Positions 53,665 through 64,000 of a stretch of DNA of 64,000 nt are shown here, piece after piece. The stretch's first letter is position 1. The number at the start of each line of letters is the position of its first letter. The DNA is from Streptomyces sp. NBC_00459 (GTDB lineage Bacteria > Actinomycetota > Actinomycetes > Streptomycetales > Streptomycetaceae): assembly GCF_036013955.1 (NCBI RefSeq), contig NZ_CP107903.1:2666001-2730000 (forward strand), in the 5' to 3' direction. The position numbers and the translations under genes were made by a program. Below the pieces are notes generated by a model. The model did not search any database. It was not told where the DNA came from and saw only the letters and a program-made list of their open reading frames with translations.

Positions 53665-53788
53665 CTGACTGCGCCATGCACGGAACCTCCCCGCCCTCCG
53701 TCGTCGTTCCGTACCGTACGGGGCGACGTCGGATGGCGAGCCGAACAGGCACGCCCGACCATGGAAATGGAAAGGGCCGGGAGATCAC

Positions 53789-55450
<1,662 letters not shown>

Positions 55451-55586
55451 GGGATCCCACACCGGCGGCGAGCCCGGTCCCCGGTGCTCGGTTCGTGTGG
55501 TCGCCGACGGCATGATGAGGCGGACCGTCTGCTTCCGTTTGACGGTTCGCTGCCAACGCGCCCCACACGCACGGGAGTTCCCCACG

Positions 55587-57608
55587 ATGTCTCCAGCACC
55601 CGCCGAGCCGTCCAGGACCGCCTCAGGGACCGGCTCGGGGTCCGCCTCAGGGACCGCGTCCGGCCCCCTCGTCATGTCCGTCGCCCTGGTCGGTGCAGGG
55701 CCGCGCGGCACCAGCGTGCTGGAACGCCTGTGCGCCTCCGCTCCCGAACTCCTGCCGCGCGGGGCCCGGTTGACCGTCCACGTCGTCGACCCGGCACCGC
55801 CGGGCGCCGGCCAGGTCTGGCGCACCTCGCAGTCGCCCCGGCTGCTGATGAACACCGTGGCCTCCCAGGTGACCCTCTTCACCGACGACAGCGTGGACTG
55901 CTCCGGCCCGGTCCGGCCGGGCCCGAGCCTGTACGAGTGGGCGCGCGACTCACCTGGTGTGACAGGCGAGTTGGGTCCGGACGACTATCCGACCCGCGCC
56001 CACTACGGCCGCTACCTGGAGTGGGTGTTCTCCAAGGTCGTGCGCGAGGCGCCGCCCGCCGTGCGCGTCCGGACGCACCGGGCCCGCGCGACCCGCCTCG
56101 ACGACGCCCCCGACGGCAGCCAGACCCTCACCCTCGCGGACGGCCGCACCCTGACCGCTCTGACCGCCGTCGTCCTGGCCCAGGGCCACCTCCCCCTCGT
56201 CCCCGACGACGAACAGCGCCGCCTCGCCTCGTACGCCCTGCACCGCGGCCTGTGCCACATACCGCCCGCCAACCCGGCCGACGTCGACCTCTCACCGCTC
56301 GCCGCCGGCGAACCGGTCCTGCTGCGCGGCCTCGGCCTCAACTTCTTCGACCATCTGACCCTGCTGACGACGGGCCGCGGCGGCCGTTTCGTTCGCGACA
56401 CGCCCAACTCCGGCGCGGGCGGGCTGCGTTATCTGCCCTCCGGGCGTGAGCCGCGGCTCTACGCGGGTTCGCGGCGCGGCATCCCCTACCAGGCACGCGG
56501 CGACAACACGAAGGGGCCGTACGGCAGGCACACCCCGCTCGTCCTCACCGACGAGGTGATCGCCCGCTTCCGCAAACGCGCCGACTCCGGCGAGGCACCC
56601 GACTTCCGCGGGGAGATATGGCCGCTGGTGGCGAAGGAGGTCGAGACGGTCTACTACGAAACCCTGCTGCGCACACGGGAGTTGACGGACCGCCCGCTCG
56701 ACGGCTTCCGGGACCGCTTCCTCGGCACCCCGCACCGCGACCCCCAAGAGGCGGCCGTACTGGACGAGTTCGGCGTACCGGAGGGTGAGCGCTGGTCCTG
56801 GGAGCGGATGTCACGGCCGTACGCCGGACAGGTCTTTCCCGATACCGCCGCCTGGCGGAGCTGGCTGCTCGCCCATCTCCACGAGGACGTCGCCCAGGCC
56901 GCGTCGGGCAATGTCGACGGGCCCGTGAAGGCGGCCCAGGACGTACTGCGCGACCTGCGCAACGAGTTGAGGCTGATCGTCGACCACGGCGGGCTGGCGG
57001 GCGACTCGCGCCGGGACCACCTGGACCGCTGGTACACCCCGCTCAACGCCTTCCTGTCCATCGGACCGCCCCGTCGGCGCGTCGAGGAGCTGGCGGCGCT
57101 GGTGACGGCGGGCGTGGTGGAGATACTCGGGCCCCGGCTCGACGTACGGGCCGAGGACGGGGCCTGGGTGGCACACTCCCCCGACGTGCCGGGCTCGGCC
57201 GTACGCGTGACCTCGCTCGTGGAAGCACGGCTGCCGGAGGCCGACCTCCGCCGCACGGCCGACCCACTCCTCGCCCGACTGCTGAGCACCGGCGGGGCGA
57301 GGCCTCATGTGAGCGACGGCCACGAAACCGGCGGACTGGACGTGACACCGCGTCCTTATTTCCTGATGAACCGTCAAGGACGTTCACATGCAAGGAGGTT
57401 GGCGTTCGGAGTGCCCACGGAGGGCGTGCACTGGGTGACGGCGGCCGGGGCCCGCCCCGGTGTGGATTCGGTCATACTTTCGGACGCGGATGCGATGGCG
57501 CGGGCGGTACTGCGGATGACCCCACCGACGCTCCCCACGTGCGGAGACCGGCGAATCGGAAGGGCGGGCGGAGGTCCGTCAAGAGGCAAAGCAGTGGCCA
57601 AATGTTGA
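55587..57608 (+). CDS. FAD/NAD(P)-binding protein (NAD_binding_9 type)
   Basis: 673 aa. N-terminal dinucleotide-binding loop VALVGAGPRGTSVLERL after a Ser/Gly-rich leader, then VHVVDPAPPGAGQVWR, LVLAQG-like VVLAQGHLPLVPDDEQ, RGLGLNFFDHLTLLTTG and LRYLPSGREPRLYAGSRRG, as in the large Streptomyces FAD/NAD(P)-binding proteins of unknown reaction. The C-terminus ends with a short basic stretch. ATG 55587 with GGGAG about 11 bases upstream. Substrate unknown; hydroxylase or oxidoreductase activity is a guess. Confidence 0.88.
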   Translation: MSPAPAEPSRTASGTGSGSASGTASGPLVMSVALVGAGPRGTSVLERLCASAPELLPRGARLTVHVVDPAPPGAGQVWRTSQSPRLLMNTVASQVTLFTDDSVDCSGPVRPGPSLYEWARDSPGVTGELGPDDYPTRAHYGRYLEWVFSKVVREAPPAVRVRTHRARATRLDDAPDGSQTLTLADGRTLTALTAVVLAQGHLPLVPDDEQRRLASYALHRGLCHIPPANPADVDLSPLAAGEPVLLRGLGLNFFDHLTLLTTGRGGRFVRDTPNSGAGGLRYLPSGREPRLYAGSRRGIPYQARGDNTKGPYGRHTPLVLTDEVIARFRKRADSGEAPDFRGEIWPLVAKEVETVYYETLLRTRELTDRPLDGFRDRFLGTPHRDPQEAAVLDEFGVPEGERWSWERMSRPYAGQVFPDTAAWRSWLLAHLHEDVAQAASGNVDGPVKAAQDVLRDLRNELRLIVDHGGLAGDSRRDHLDRWYTPLNAFLSIGPPRRRVEELAALVTAGVVEILGPRLDVRAEDGAWVAHSPDVPGSAVRVTSLVEARLPEADLRRTADPLLARLLSTGGARPHVSDGHETGGLDVTPRPYFLMNRQGRSHARRLAFGVPTEGVHWVTAAGARPGVDSVILSDADAMARAVLRMTPPTLPTCGDRRIGRAGGGPSRGKAVAKC

Positions 57609-57735
57609 ACTTGTAAGCATTGATCAGGCCCCCCTACGGTGGATTACCCGCTCGGTTCCGCCCCCGGACCGATCCGCCCTCAGGTCTCGAAACCTTTCGG
57701 ACGGAACGGTCCCGACCGAAGGAGACATCCCCCAC

Positions 57736-58176
57736 ATGTCCGCTCGCCTCAACAACGCTCAGCCCTACGCCATCGGCCTCTTCCGGATCGTGGTCGGCCT
57801 GCTCTTCGCCTGCCATGGCGCCCGGTCGCTCTTCGGCGTCCTCGGCGGCGAGGAGACCGTCGCGGCCGGCACCTGGCCCGGCTGGTACGCGGCCGTCATC
57901 GAGCTGGTCGGCGGCACCCTGGTCCTGCTGGGCCTCGGCACCCGTGCCGCCTCGTTCATCGCCTCGGGCGCGATGGCGTACGCGTACTTCGACGTCCACC
58001 AGCCGAGCGCTCTCATGCCGATCCAGAACCAGGGCGAACTGGCCGCCGCCTTCTGCTGGGCCTTCTTCCTGCTCATCTTCACCGGTTCCGGCGCCTTCGG
58101 CCTGGACCGGTTCCTCGCGAAGCGCTCGTCGGGCGCGACGAAGGGGTCACGGGAGAAGACCCCGGTAGCAGCCTGA
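57736..58176 (+). CDS. DoxX-family membrane protein
   Basis: 146 aa, four helices: LFRIVVGLLFACHGARSLFG, WYAAVIELVGGTLVLLGLGT, AASFIASGAMAYAYFDVHQP, ELAAAFCWAFFLLIFTGSGA. Matches DoxX/DoxD quinol-oxidase-like membrane proteins; some relatives work with superoxide dismutase or thiosulfate enzymes. ATG after AAGGAGAC. A strong terminator follows. Confidence 0.94.
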   Translation: MSARLNNAQPYAIGLFRIVVGLLFACHGARSLFGVLGGEETVAAGTWPGWYAAVIELVGGTLVLLGLGTRAASFIASGAMAYAYFDVHQPSALMPIQNQGELAAAFCWAFFLLIFTGSGAFGLDRFLAKRSSGATKGSREKTPVAA

Positions 58177-58208
58177 TCCATCCGGTCCATCCGATCCATC
58201 GCTCGTTC

Positions 58209-58255
58209 GCACGCCGGTGCCCATCCCCGCATCCCGGGGATGGGCACCGGCGTGC
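58209..58255 (+). terminator. Very strong terminator after DoxX gene
   Basis: Perfect 21-bp stem (GCACGCCGGTGCCCATCCCC and its complement) with a 5-base CATCC loop. Confidence 0.92.
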
Positions 58256-58410
58256 GTCAGGGTGAACATCGTGTGCCGAACACATGCGCCCCCCGTGGAT
58301 CTCCTGTCAGACCCGCCGCGTACGCTGTATGGCTGTCACAGGCCGCCCGCCGCTCCCCCGCGAGGTAGCGGCACGGATCGGGCCGACGGGGGAGTTTCGG
58401 GGAGTCTGCG

Positions 58411-59037
58411 GTGCTTGAGAGTGTGGGGTCCCTGACCGGAACCCCGTGGATCTACGCCCTGGTGGGTGTGTCCGTCCTGTTCGACGTCCTGGTGCCGGTA
58501 CTGCCGAGCGGTGTCCTGGTCATCACGGCCGCCACGGCGGCCGCCGCCGGTTCGGGCGCGGCCACCGGGCAGGTGCCGCAGGAGGTCCCCGACATCCTCG
58601 CGCTCACCCTGTGCGCGGCCACGGCGTCGGTCCTCGGCGACCTGGTGGCGTACCGGCTGGCCTGGCACGGCGGGGCCCGCCTGGACCGCGCGATCGCCCG
58701 CTCCCGGCGCCTGACCAGTGCGCAGGAACGTCTCGGCCAGGCCCTCGCGCACAGCGGCGGCATCCTGGTCGTCGTCGCCCGCTTCGCCCCGGCGGGCCGC
58801 TCGGTCGTCTCCCTCGGCGCGGGCGCCGCCCACCGCCGGGTCGGCGAGTTCCTCCCCTGGTCCATCGTGGCCGGGCTGGCCTGGGCCGCGTACAGCGTCG
58901 CCCTCGGCTACTTCGGCGGCCAGTGGCTGGGCGCGACCTGGCTCGCGACAGGCGTGTCCGTGGCCGCCCTCTTCGGCGCGGGCGCGGGCGCGGCCTTCCT
59001 GATGCGCCGGCCGAGGGTGACGGGCGCACCCCTGTAG
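58411..59037 (+). CDS. DedA-family membrane protein
   Basis: 208 aa. SNARE-associated (DedA) domain: YALVGVSVLFDVLVPVLPSG, ASVLGDLVAYRLAWHGGARL, ILVVVARFAPAGRSVVSLGA, GAGAAHRRVGEFLPWSIVAG; the conserved Arg of FAPAGR and acidic region near helix 1 are present. DedA proteins move or flip undecaprenyl phosphate and phospholipids in several bacteria. GTG 58411 has GGGGAG six bases upstream. Confidence 0.93.
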   Translation: MLESVGSLTGTPWIYALVGVSVLFDVLVPVLPSGVLVITAATAAAAGSGAATGQVPQEVPDILALTLCAATASVLGDLVAYRLAWHGGARLDRAIARSRRLTSAQERLGQALAHSGGILVVVARFAPAGRSVVSLGAGAAHRRVGEFLPWSIVAGLAWAAYSVALGYFGGQWLGATWLATGVSVAALFGAGAGAAFLMRRPRVTGAPL

Positions 59038-59367
59038 GCGGTGCCGTGTTCAAGGACACCTGTTGTCGGGCGCCGAGAAGACGCGCCCGACCGGGGCGCG
59101 GGGCTGTGTCATTTTGCGGCTCCGCCGCGGAGCACGACAAGCCACAACGCCGCCGCACCCGCCATACAGCAGCACCCGCGCGCTCATAGGCGCCCCAACC
59201 CCCGCCCGAAATCCCCCGGTTGGGAACCCCACTCCTGCCACACCCGTTGACTTAACCCTCCCGTGGCTCTAATTTCAGCGCGCCCCCTCGTTCGGTTCGC
59301 CGATCGCGGTTCGAAATATCGACCAAAGCTCCGGGAGTCGCACCGTCGCGCCCCGGAAAGGAGCCGC
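59038..59367. other. Gene-free gap with dispersed repeat before GH27
   Basis: 330 bp. Holds a relative of the GGGGCGCGGGG repeat with GCGGCTCCGCCGC hairpin at about 59094-59130, and the promoter of the alpha-galactosidase (no clear -35/-10). No credible gene. Confidence 0.6.
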
Positions 59368-61353
59368 ATGTATCCCCCGCCGCGCTCGTCCCTCTTCAGA
59401 CGCACCGCCATCCGCGCCCTCGCGCTCGCGACAGCGGCAACCGCCGCCCTCCTCTTCGCCCAGCCGCAGGCCGATGAAGCCACCGCCCTCGACAGCGCCG
59501 CCCCCGTCGCCGCCTCCACACGCCAGATACCGGTCCCCACCGCCCCCATGGGCTGGGCCTCCTGGAACAGCTTCGCGGCGGTCATCGACTACAGCGTGAT
59601 CAAGGGCCAGGTCGACGCGTTCGTCGCCTCCGGGCTGCCCGAGGCCGGCTACAAGTACATCAACATCGACGAGGGCTGGTGGCAGGGCACCCGGGACAGT
59701 GCCGGCAACATCACGGTCGACGAGTCCGAGTGGCCCGGCGGCATGAAGGCCATCGCCGACTACATCCACAGCAAGGGCCTCAAGGCCGGGATCTACACCG
59801 ACGCGGGCAAGGACGGCTGCGGCTACTACTTCCCGACCGGCCGCCCCGCCGCCCCGGGCAGCGGCAGCGAGGGCCACTACGCCCAGGACATGCTCCAGTT
59901 CTCCACGTGGGGCTTCGACTTCGTCAAGGTCGACTGGTGCGGCGGTGACGTCGAAGGCCTCGACGCGGCGACGACGTACAAGTCGATCAGCGACGCGGTG
60001 GCGACCGCCTCCGCCACCACCGGGCGCCCGCTCACCCTCTCCATCTGCAACTGGGGCTACCAGAACACCTGGAACTGGGCCCCGGGTCTCGCCCCCATGT
60101 TCCGGACCAGCACCGACATCATCTTCTGGGGCAACAACCCCTCGATGTCGAACATGCTGTCCAACTACGACCAGGGCCTGCACCCCACCGCCCAGCACAC
60201 CGGCTACTACAACGACCCGGACATGCTGATGGTCGGCATGACCGGCCTCACCGCCGCCCAGAACCGCACCCACATGGCCCTGTGGGCCATCTCCGGCGCC
60301 CCGCTGCTGGCCGGCAACAACCTCTCGACGATGACCGCCGAGTCCGCCGCGATCCTCAAGAACCCCGAGGTCGTCGCCGTGGACCAGGACCCGCGCGGCC
60401 TCCAGGGCGTCAAGGTCGCCGAGGACACCACGGGCGCGCAGGTGTACGGCAAGGTGCTGTCCGGCACCGGCAAGCGTGCCGCCGTGCTCCTCAACCGCAC
60501 CTCCTCCGCCCAGAACATCACCGTCCGCTGGGCCGACCTCGGCCTGACGAGCGCGTCCGCGACCGTCCGTGACCTGTGGAGCCGCACGAACATCGGCTCG
60601 TACGCCACCGGTTACACCACCAGCGTCCCGGCCGGCGGCTCGGTCCTGCTCTCGATCACCGGCGGCACGGAGGCGGCGAGCAGCGCGTACGAGCCCGACT
60701 CGTCCGCCAGTTACACCGGCGTGAGTGCGGCGAACACGGGTGTCGCGGTCGCCGACTTCACGTACACGAACAACACGAGCACCGCCCGCACGGCGACCCT
60801 CAAGGTCAACGGCCAGACGGCCACCACGGTGTCGTTCCCGCCGACCGGCTCGACCCCGGGCACGATCTCCGTCCAGGTCGCCCTCTCCAAGGGAGCCACC
60901 AACACGCTGGCGGTCACCAACGGCCCGGCCTTGGGCACACTGACCGTCCAGCCGGTCCCCGGCACGAACGGCAACCTGATCGTCGGCAAGCAGTCCGGGC
61001 GCTGCCTGGACCTGTTCAACAGCACGATCACCAACGGCACCCAGGCCGAGCTGTGGGACTGCAACGGCGGCTCCAACCAGGCCTGGACGTACACCTCCCG
61101 CAAGGAACTCGTGGTGTACGGCAACAAGTGCCTGGACGCCTACGACAGCGGCAAGACCAACGGTACGAAGGTCGTCATCTGGGACTGCCACGGCGGCAAC
61201 AACCAGAAGTGGAACGTCAACACCGACGGCACGATCACGAACGTCAACGCGGGCCTCTGCCTGGACGCGTACGGCGCGGCCACGGCCAACGGCACACAGA
61301 TGGTGCTGTGGGCATGCGGCACGGGCGACAACCAGAAGTGGACGGTCAGCTAG
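59368..61353 (+). CDS. Secreted GH27 alpha-galactosidase with ricin B-type lectin
   Basis: 661 aa. Signal peptide about 1-40 (RTAIRALALATAATAALLFA). GH27 barrel about 57-440: GWASWNSFAAV, INIDEGWWQG, nucleophile Asp189 in FVKVDWCGG, acid/base region YYNDPDMLMVG (about 279-289). A beta-sandwich follows (about 440-540, YEPDSSASYTGVSAANTGVA), then a three-fold ricin B lectin (about 545-661: QSGRCLDLFNSTITNGTQAE, NKCLDAYDSGKTNGTKVVIW, NAGLCLDAYGAATANGTQM) with QxW-type repeats. Likely digests galactomannan or galactosylated glycans outside the cell. ATG 59368 with AAGGAG upstream. Confidence 0.95.
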   Translation: MYPPPRSSLFRRTAIRALALATAATAALLFAQPQADEATALDSAAPVAASTRQIPVPTAPMGWASWNSFAAVIDYSVIKGQVDAFVASGLPEAGYKYINIDEGWWQGTRDSAGNITVDESEWPGGMKAIADYIHSKGLKAGIYTDAGKDGCGYYFPTGRPAAPGSGSEGHYAQDMLQFSTWGFDFVKVDWCGGDVEGLDAATTYKSISDAVATASATTGRPLTLSICNWGYQNTWNWAPGLAPMFRTSTDIIFWGNNPSMSNMLSNYDQGLHPTAQHTGYYNDPDMLMVGMTGLTAAQNRTHMALWAISGAPLLAGNNLSTMTAESAAILKNPEVVAVDQDPRGLQGVKVAEDTTGAQVYGKVLSGTGKRAAVLLNRTSSAQNITVRWADLGLTSASATVRDLWSRTNIGSYATGYTTSVPAGGSVLLSITGGTEAASSAYEPDSSASYTGVSAANTGVAVADFTYTNNTSTARTATLKVNGQTATTVSFPPTGSTPGTISVQVALSKGATNTLAVTNGPALGTLTVQPVPGTNGNLIVGKQSGRCLDLFNSTITNGTQAELWDCNGGSNQAWTYTSRKELVVYGNKCLDAYDSGKTNGTKVVIWDCHGGNNQKWNVNTDGTITNVNAGLCLDAYGAATANGTQMVLWACGTGDNQKWTVS

Positions 61354-61388
61354 AGGTTCGGTGGCCTGGAGGCTCAGCCAGTGACCTC

Positions 61389-61426
61389 ACAGCCCGGCGC
61401 GCGTCTCAGGACGCGTGCCGGGCTGT
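61389..61426. terminator. Bidirectional terminator between GH27 and DUF2277 genes
   Basis: 17-bp stem with one G-U (ACAGCCCGGCGCGCGTC) and TCAG loop; right part overlaps the 3' end of the convergent DUF2277 gene. Confidence 0.85.
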
Positions 61427-61651
61427 CGTCGTACTGCCGCCCCCGCCTCGCACCTCGATACCGGCCAGCAGTTCCGCCGTGGCCGCCGCGATGACGTCGA
61501 CGGCGTGTTCGAAAACCTCACGGTTGTGGGCGGCCGGAGCCCGGAAGCCGGAGACCTTGCGGACGTACTGCAGGGCGGCGGCCCTGATCTCGTCCTCGGT
61601 GGCCTCTTCGGGGAGCACGGGTGGGCGAAGGGTCTTGATGCTGCGGCACAT
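61406..61651 (-). CDS. DUF2277 protein
   Basis: 81 aa. MCRSIKTLRPPVLPEEATED, EIRAAALQYVRKVSGFRAPA and HNREVFEHAVDVIAAATAEL are the DUF2277 hallmark; function unknown. ATG 61651 follows GGAGGC very closely; a longer frame to 61723 has no RBS. Confidence 0.92.
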   Translation of the reverse strand: MCRSIKTLRPPVLPEEATEDEIRAAALQYVRKVSGFRAPAAHNREVFEHAVDVIAAATAELLAGIEVRGGGGSTTTARHAS

Positions 61652-61790
61652 GCCTCCAGTCTCGCGCGTGCCCGGCGATCCGCGCCGCCCGCATGCTGAA
61701 AGGGGAGTGCCCTTCGCCGCCACCGGCTGCGATCATGCTCCGCGAAGCGGCCACCTGTCAGGGGCCGACCGAGGAGAGGTTCGACCAGTC

Positions 61791-62753
61791 ATGCAGACGA
61801 ACACACCCGCAGACGTACGCCAGGACACGCTCACCTTTGCCGTACTCGGCCCCGGAGGCGTCGGCGGCCTCCTCGCCGCCCTTCTCTCCCTGGCCGGTCA
61901 CCGCGTGCTCTGCCTCGCCGGGGACGACACCGCGCGTACTCTCCGCGAGGGCGGAATCCGCGTCCGCAGCGGCCGGTTCGGCGAGTTCACAGCGAGGGTG
62001 GACGCGGCGACCGAGCTGCCGGAGGCATCGGACCCCGCCGACGCCGTGGACTCCTTCGGCGCCGTCGACGCGGTCCTCGTAGCGGTCAAGCACACCAACC
62101 TCGACGCGGCCCTGGCCCGCGTCCCGGCGAAGGCGCTGGGCGACGCCCTGCTCGTACCGTTCCTGAACGGCGTCGAACACCCGGCCGCACTGCGCGCCCG
62201 CTACGGCGCCGACCGTGTCGCCCCGGCCGTGATCCGGGTCGAGTCGACCCGTACGGCACCCGGCGTGATCGAACACGCGAGCCCCTTCGTGGAGATCGAC
62301 CTGGCCGGCGACCCGGTGCCGCGTGAACGTCTCGACGCGCTGTCCGCCGCTTTCGCGGCGGCCGGACCGGCCACCCGCGTCCTGCCCGACGAGGCGGCGG
62401 CACTGTGGGCGAAGATGTCGTTCCTCGCCCCCTTCGCCCTGCTGACCACGCTGTACGGCCTCCCGCTGGGCGACGTCCGCACCCGCCACCGCGACGAACT
62501 GACCGCCCTGGTCGAGGAGACGGCGGCGGTGAGTCTGGCCTGCGGCGGCCCGGCGGACCCCGCCCAGGCCCTGGCCCGCTACGACACCTTCCCGCCCGCC
62601 ACCAGGTCGTCGATGCAGCGCGACGCGGAGGCGGGCCGCCCGCTGGAGCTGGACGCGATCGGCGGAGCCCTGCTGCGCGCGGCCGAACGGCACGGCGTGG
62701 ACGTACCGGTGGCCACGCGGGTGGTGCGGGAGCTGGCGGCCGGGGGCCGCTGA
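61791..62753 (+). CDS. Ketopantoate reductase family (PanE/ApbA-like) oxidoreductase
   Basis: 320 aa. NADP-binding loop FAVLGPGGVGGLLAALLSLA, central VLVAVKHTNLDAALA, VPFLNGVEHPAALR, and C-terminal helical domain with catalytic Lys in LWAKMSFLAPFALLTTLYG and SSMQRDAEAGRPLELDAIGG. PanE makes pantoate for CoA, but several actinobacterial paralogues have other 2-oxo-acid or lactone substrates, so the role is left open. ATG 61791 after GAGGAGAGG. Confidence 0.93.
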   Translation: MQTNTPADVRQDTLTFAVLGPGGVGGLLAALLSLAGHRVLCLAGDDTARTLREGGIRVRSGRFGEFTARVDAATELPEASDPADAVDSFGAVDAVLVAVKHTNLDAALARVPAKALGDALLVPFLNGVEHPAALRARYGADRVAPAVIRVESTRTAPGVIEHASPFVEIDLAGDPVPRERLDALSAAFAAAGPATRVLPDEAAALWAKMSFLAPFALLTTLYGLPLGDVRTRHRDELTALVEETAAVSLACGGPADPAQALARYDTFPPATRSSMQRDAEAGRPLELDAIGGALLRAAERHGVDVPVATRVVRELAAGGR

Positions 62754-62861
62754 CCGCCCTCCCCGGCACAGTCCGGCGGCGGTCACCCGTTCGCGTGAAG
62801 ACAGGGAGGAAGTCCCCGGAGGAACTCGCTTCTCAAAATCGAACAGGCGTACCATTACCGC

Positions 62862-63209
62862 GTGGCGACGACCTATGACTTCCCGAGTGACCTCCTGGCC
62901 GGTCAGGAGGAGCTGCATCAGGTCCGGGCCGAGCTGTCCGCCCTCCTGAAGCGGCTCCCCTGGTCGGTCGAGCCGCTGGACGGTTTCAGTGACACCGGCG
63001 GCTGGCGCAAGGTGGAGCGCCCCGCGTCACCGGGCTGGTCGGCCGATGAACAGGCCGAGGTGGAGAAGCTGCGGCGGCGGGAGCACGAGCTCGCGGTGTT
63101 CGTGAGCGGCCACCGCTTCTGGGCCGAGGTCACGGGACCGGACCGGGTCGACGCACGTACGCGGCTCAAGCACGCACACGAAGACACGGACGAGGGGCTT
63201 GAGGCCTGA
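62862..63209 (+). CDS. Small helical hypothetical protein
   Basis: 115 aa, no family recognised. Helical, charged: LLAGQEELHQVRAELSALLK, then LPWSVEPLDGFSDTGGWRKV and DEQAEVEKLRRREHELAVFV. Conserved look and G/C-biased codons support coding. GTG start 62862. The stop is the first TGA of a heptamer tandem repeat. Confidence 0.82.
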   Translation: MATTYDFPSDLLAGQEELHQVRAELSALLKRLPWSVEPLDGFSDTGGWRKVERPASPGWSADEQAEVEKLRRREHELAVFVSGHRFWAEVTGPDRVDARTRLKHAHEDTDEGLEA

Positions 63210-63234
63210 GATCTGAGGTCTGAGGTCTGAGGCG
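63207..63234. repeat. Heptamer tandem repeat (TGAGRTC)
   Basis: Four consecutive 7-mers TGAGATC, TGAGGTC, TGAGGTC, TGAGGCG begin at the stop codon of the 62862 gene and fill the short gap to the next (convergent) gene. Confidence 0.75.
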
Positions 63235-63243
63235 ACCCGGGAG

Positions 63244-64000
63244 TCAGGACGTGGAGGCGATCCGGAAACCTTCCCGGACCCGGTCGAAGACCGGCCGGTA
63301 GGTGTCCCACTGCGCCTCGGGCGCCGAGACGTAGATGTCGTACTCCCGGCCGCCCTCCTGCCCGAAGCCGAGGTTGATGGCGTGGAACACGCGCGCCCGG
63401 CCCTCGATGGTGAACTCCCAGATGGCGGCCTTCTGACCCCGGTACGTCGTGCGCTGCATGTAGATCTTGCGGTACTTGTCCCCGGGGTAGTTGAGCTTCG
63501 TGTTGGCCTCGATGTCCTTGAAGTGCGCCAAGGTGTCGCCGGCCGGGTCCACCATGCCGATGCTGAGGCTGACCAGGCGGGTCTCGTCGATGTAGACGAC
63601 CCCGTCGGACTTCCGCTTGCTCAGCTGCCAGCCGTCCGGCACCGGGAAGGCGACACCGAGCGCCTTCTCCGTGACCAGGTGGTAGCCGTCGGGAACAGGT
63701 GACGGCGCGTAGGTCGTCGGGGTGGGGCTGGTCCCCGAACCCGCGCTCTGTGTGTCCCTGCCGGACGAGTTCACGTAGTAGAGGCCGCCCGCGGTACCCC
63801 CTGCGACCAGGATCACCGCGACCGCGCTCCAGAGGACGGTGAGGCGCCCACGCCCGCCGCTCGGTCGTACGGGAACCGCCTCCCCTGTGTCGCCGGTCCT
63901 CCTCCGCGTGCCACCGGTGCGGTCCGGATCCGGGGCCCGTCCCCCCGGGACCGACAGCAGAACGGGCGCCGTCCACGCACGCGGCTCCGTATCCTCGGTC
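63244..64000 (-). CDS. C-terminal part of a membrane protein, probably a Ser/Thr kinase (5' end outside window)
   Basis: The frame is open without stop from 63244 to the window edge. From the edge inward: a Pro/Arg/Gly/Thr-rich segment (PVLLSVPGGRAPDPDRTGG, TGDTGEAVPVRPSGGRGR), a transmembrane helix (LTVLWSAVAVILVAGGTAGG), a Ser/Thr linker, then an external ~150-residue domain with YHLVTEKALGVAFPVPDGW, SLSIGMVDPAGDTLAHFKD and IWEFTIEGRARVFHAINLGF. That juxtamembrane pattern fits the eukaryotic-type kinases of Streptomyces, but no kinase motif is visible in the window. An internal GTG at 63816 is probably not the start. Confidence 0.8.
   Translation of the reverse strand, partial: TEDTEPRAWTAPVLLSVPGGRAPDPDRTGGTRRRTGDTGEAVPVRPSGGRGRLTVLWSAVAVILVAGGTAGGLYYVNSSGRDTQSAGSGTSPTPTTYAPSPVPDGYHLVTEKALGVAFPVPDGWQLSKRKSDGVVYIDETRLVSLSIGMVDPAGDTLAHFKDIEANTKLNYPGDKYRKIYMQRTTYRGQKAAIWEFTIEGRARVFHAINLGFGQEGGREYDIYVSAPEAQWDTYRPVFDRVREGFRIASTS

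Noticed and set aside
57361..57380. CTGATGAACCGTCAA resembling the 15-mer operator
   Set aside because: Two mismatches and located inside the end of a coding region, not in a promoter.

Overview
This 64-kb window is very high-GC DNA with third-codon G/C bias, frequent GTG starts, 4-bp start/stop overlaps and actinobacterial gene families. These include SigE-type ECF sigma, HTH/DUF397 pairs, class F sortase, PQQ-domain kinases, DUF1275, DUF2277, F420-type LLM oxidoreductase and a fused GT87-PAP2 protein. Rare TTA codons in two genes also fit a chromosomal segment of a Streptomyces or close relative. I see no tRNA, rRNA, CRISPR, IS or prophage.

Layout. 1-9.4 kb: a DesK/DesR-type two-component pair (5' end cut by the window), an ECF sigma factor with a membrane partner, an MFS exporter with a C-terminal beta-sandwich, a methyltransferase, a cell-wall amidase, and an LLM-class oxidoreductase. 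9.4-17 kb: a glycosyltransferase/methyltransferase/toroid-enzyme operon read leftward, a KstR-like TetR regulator, a ferredoxin-aldehyde dehydrogenase operon and an MBL-fold hydrolase. 17-32.4 kb: a phosphotransferase, a secreted SLT protein behind a structured leader, a membrane kinase with a PQQ propeller, a class F sortase with its presumed substrate, an OmpR-type two-component pair, and a LacI-controlled alpha-mannosidase/sugar ABC transporter locus with striking operators. 32.5-40.6 kb: a kinase with an external peptidoglycan-binding domain, an HTH/DUF397 pair, the divergent steroid-thiolase/CYP125 pair, a squalene/phytoene-synthase-like gene and an AraC regulator. 40.6-51 kb: a GT87-PAP2 membrane fusion, a metallophosphoesterase, an O-methyltransferase, FHA and DUF1992 proteins, a repeat-rich paralogous pair, a GNAT enzyme, an MFS pump with a C-terminal winged-helix-like region, and a single-pass peptidoglycan-binding protein. 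51-64 kb: a HAD phosphatase, a TMEM165/GDT1 manganese exporter under a yybP-ykoY riboswitch, a secreted HNH nuclease, a PhoD phosphatase, an FAD/NAD(P) protein, DoxX, DedA, a secreted GH27 alpha-galactosidase with ricin lectin, a ketopantoate-reductase-like enzyme, and the C-terminus of another membrane kinase.

Most notable theme. Genes resembling mycobacterial sterol-catabolism genes are scattered over 30 kb: kstR, fadA5-like thiolase, cyp125, an Rv0223c-like aldehyde dehydrogenase with ferredoxin, and an Rv3520c-like LLM oxidoreductase. They are linked by two operator families readable in the sequence. One is the KstR-type 14-mer TnnAACnnGTTnnA, at four places (two exact-consensus, two with one deviation). 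The other is a 15-mer, CTGAYGGAYCGTCAG, at three places; I cannot assign its regulator. This looks like a dispersed regulon under dual control, and the CYP125 gene also carries a TTA codon.
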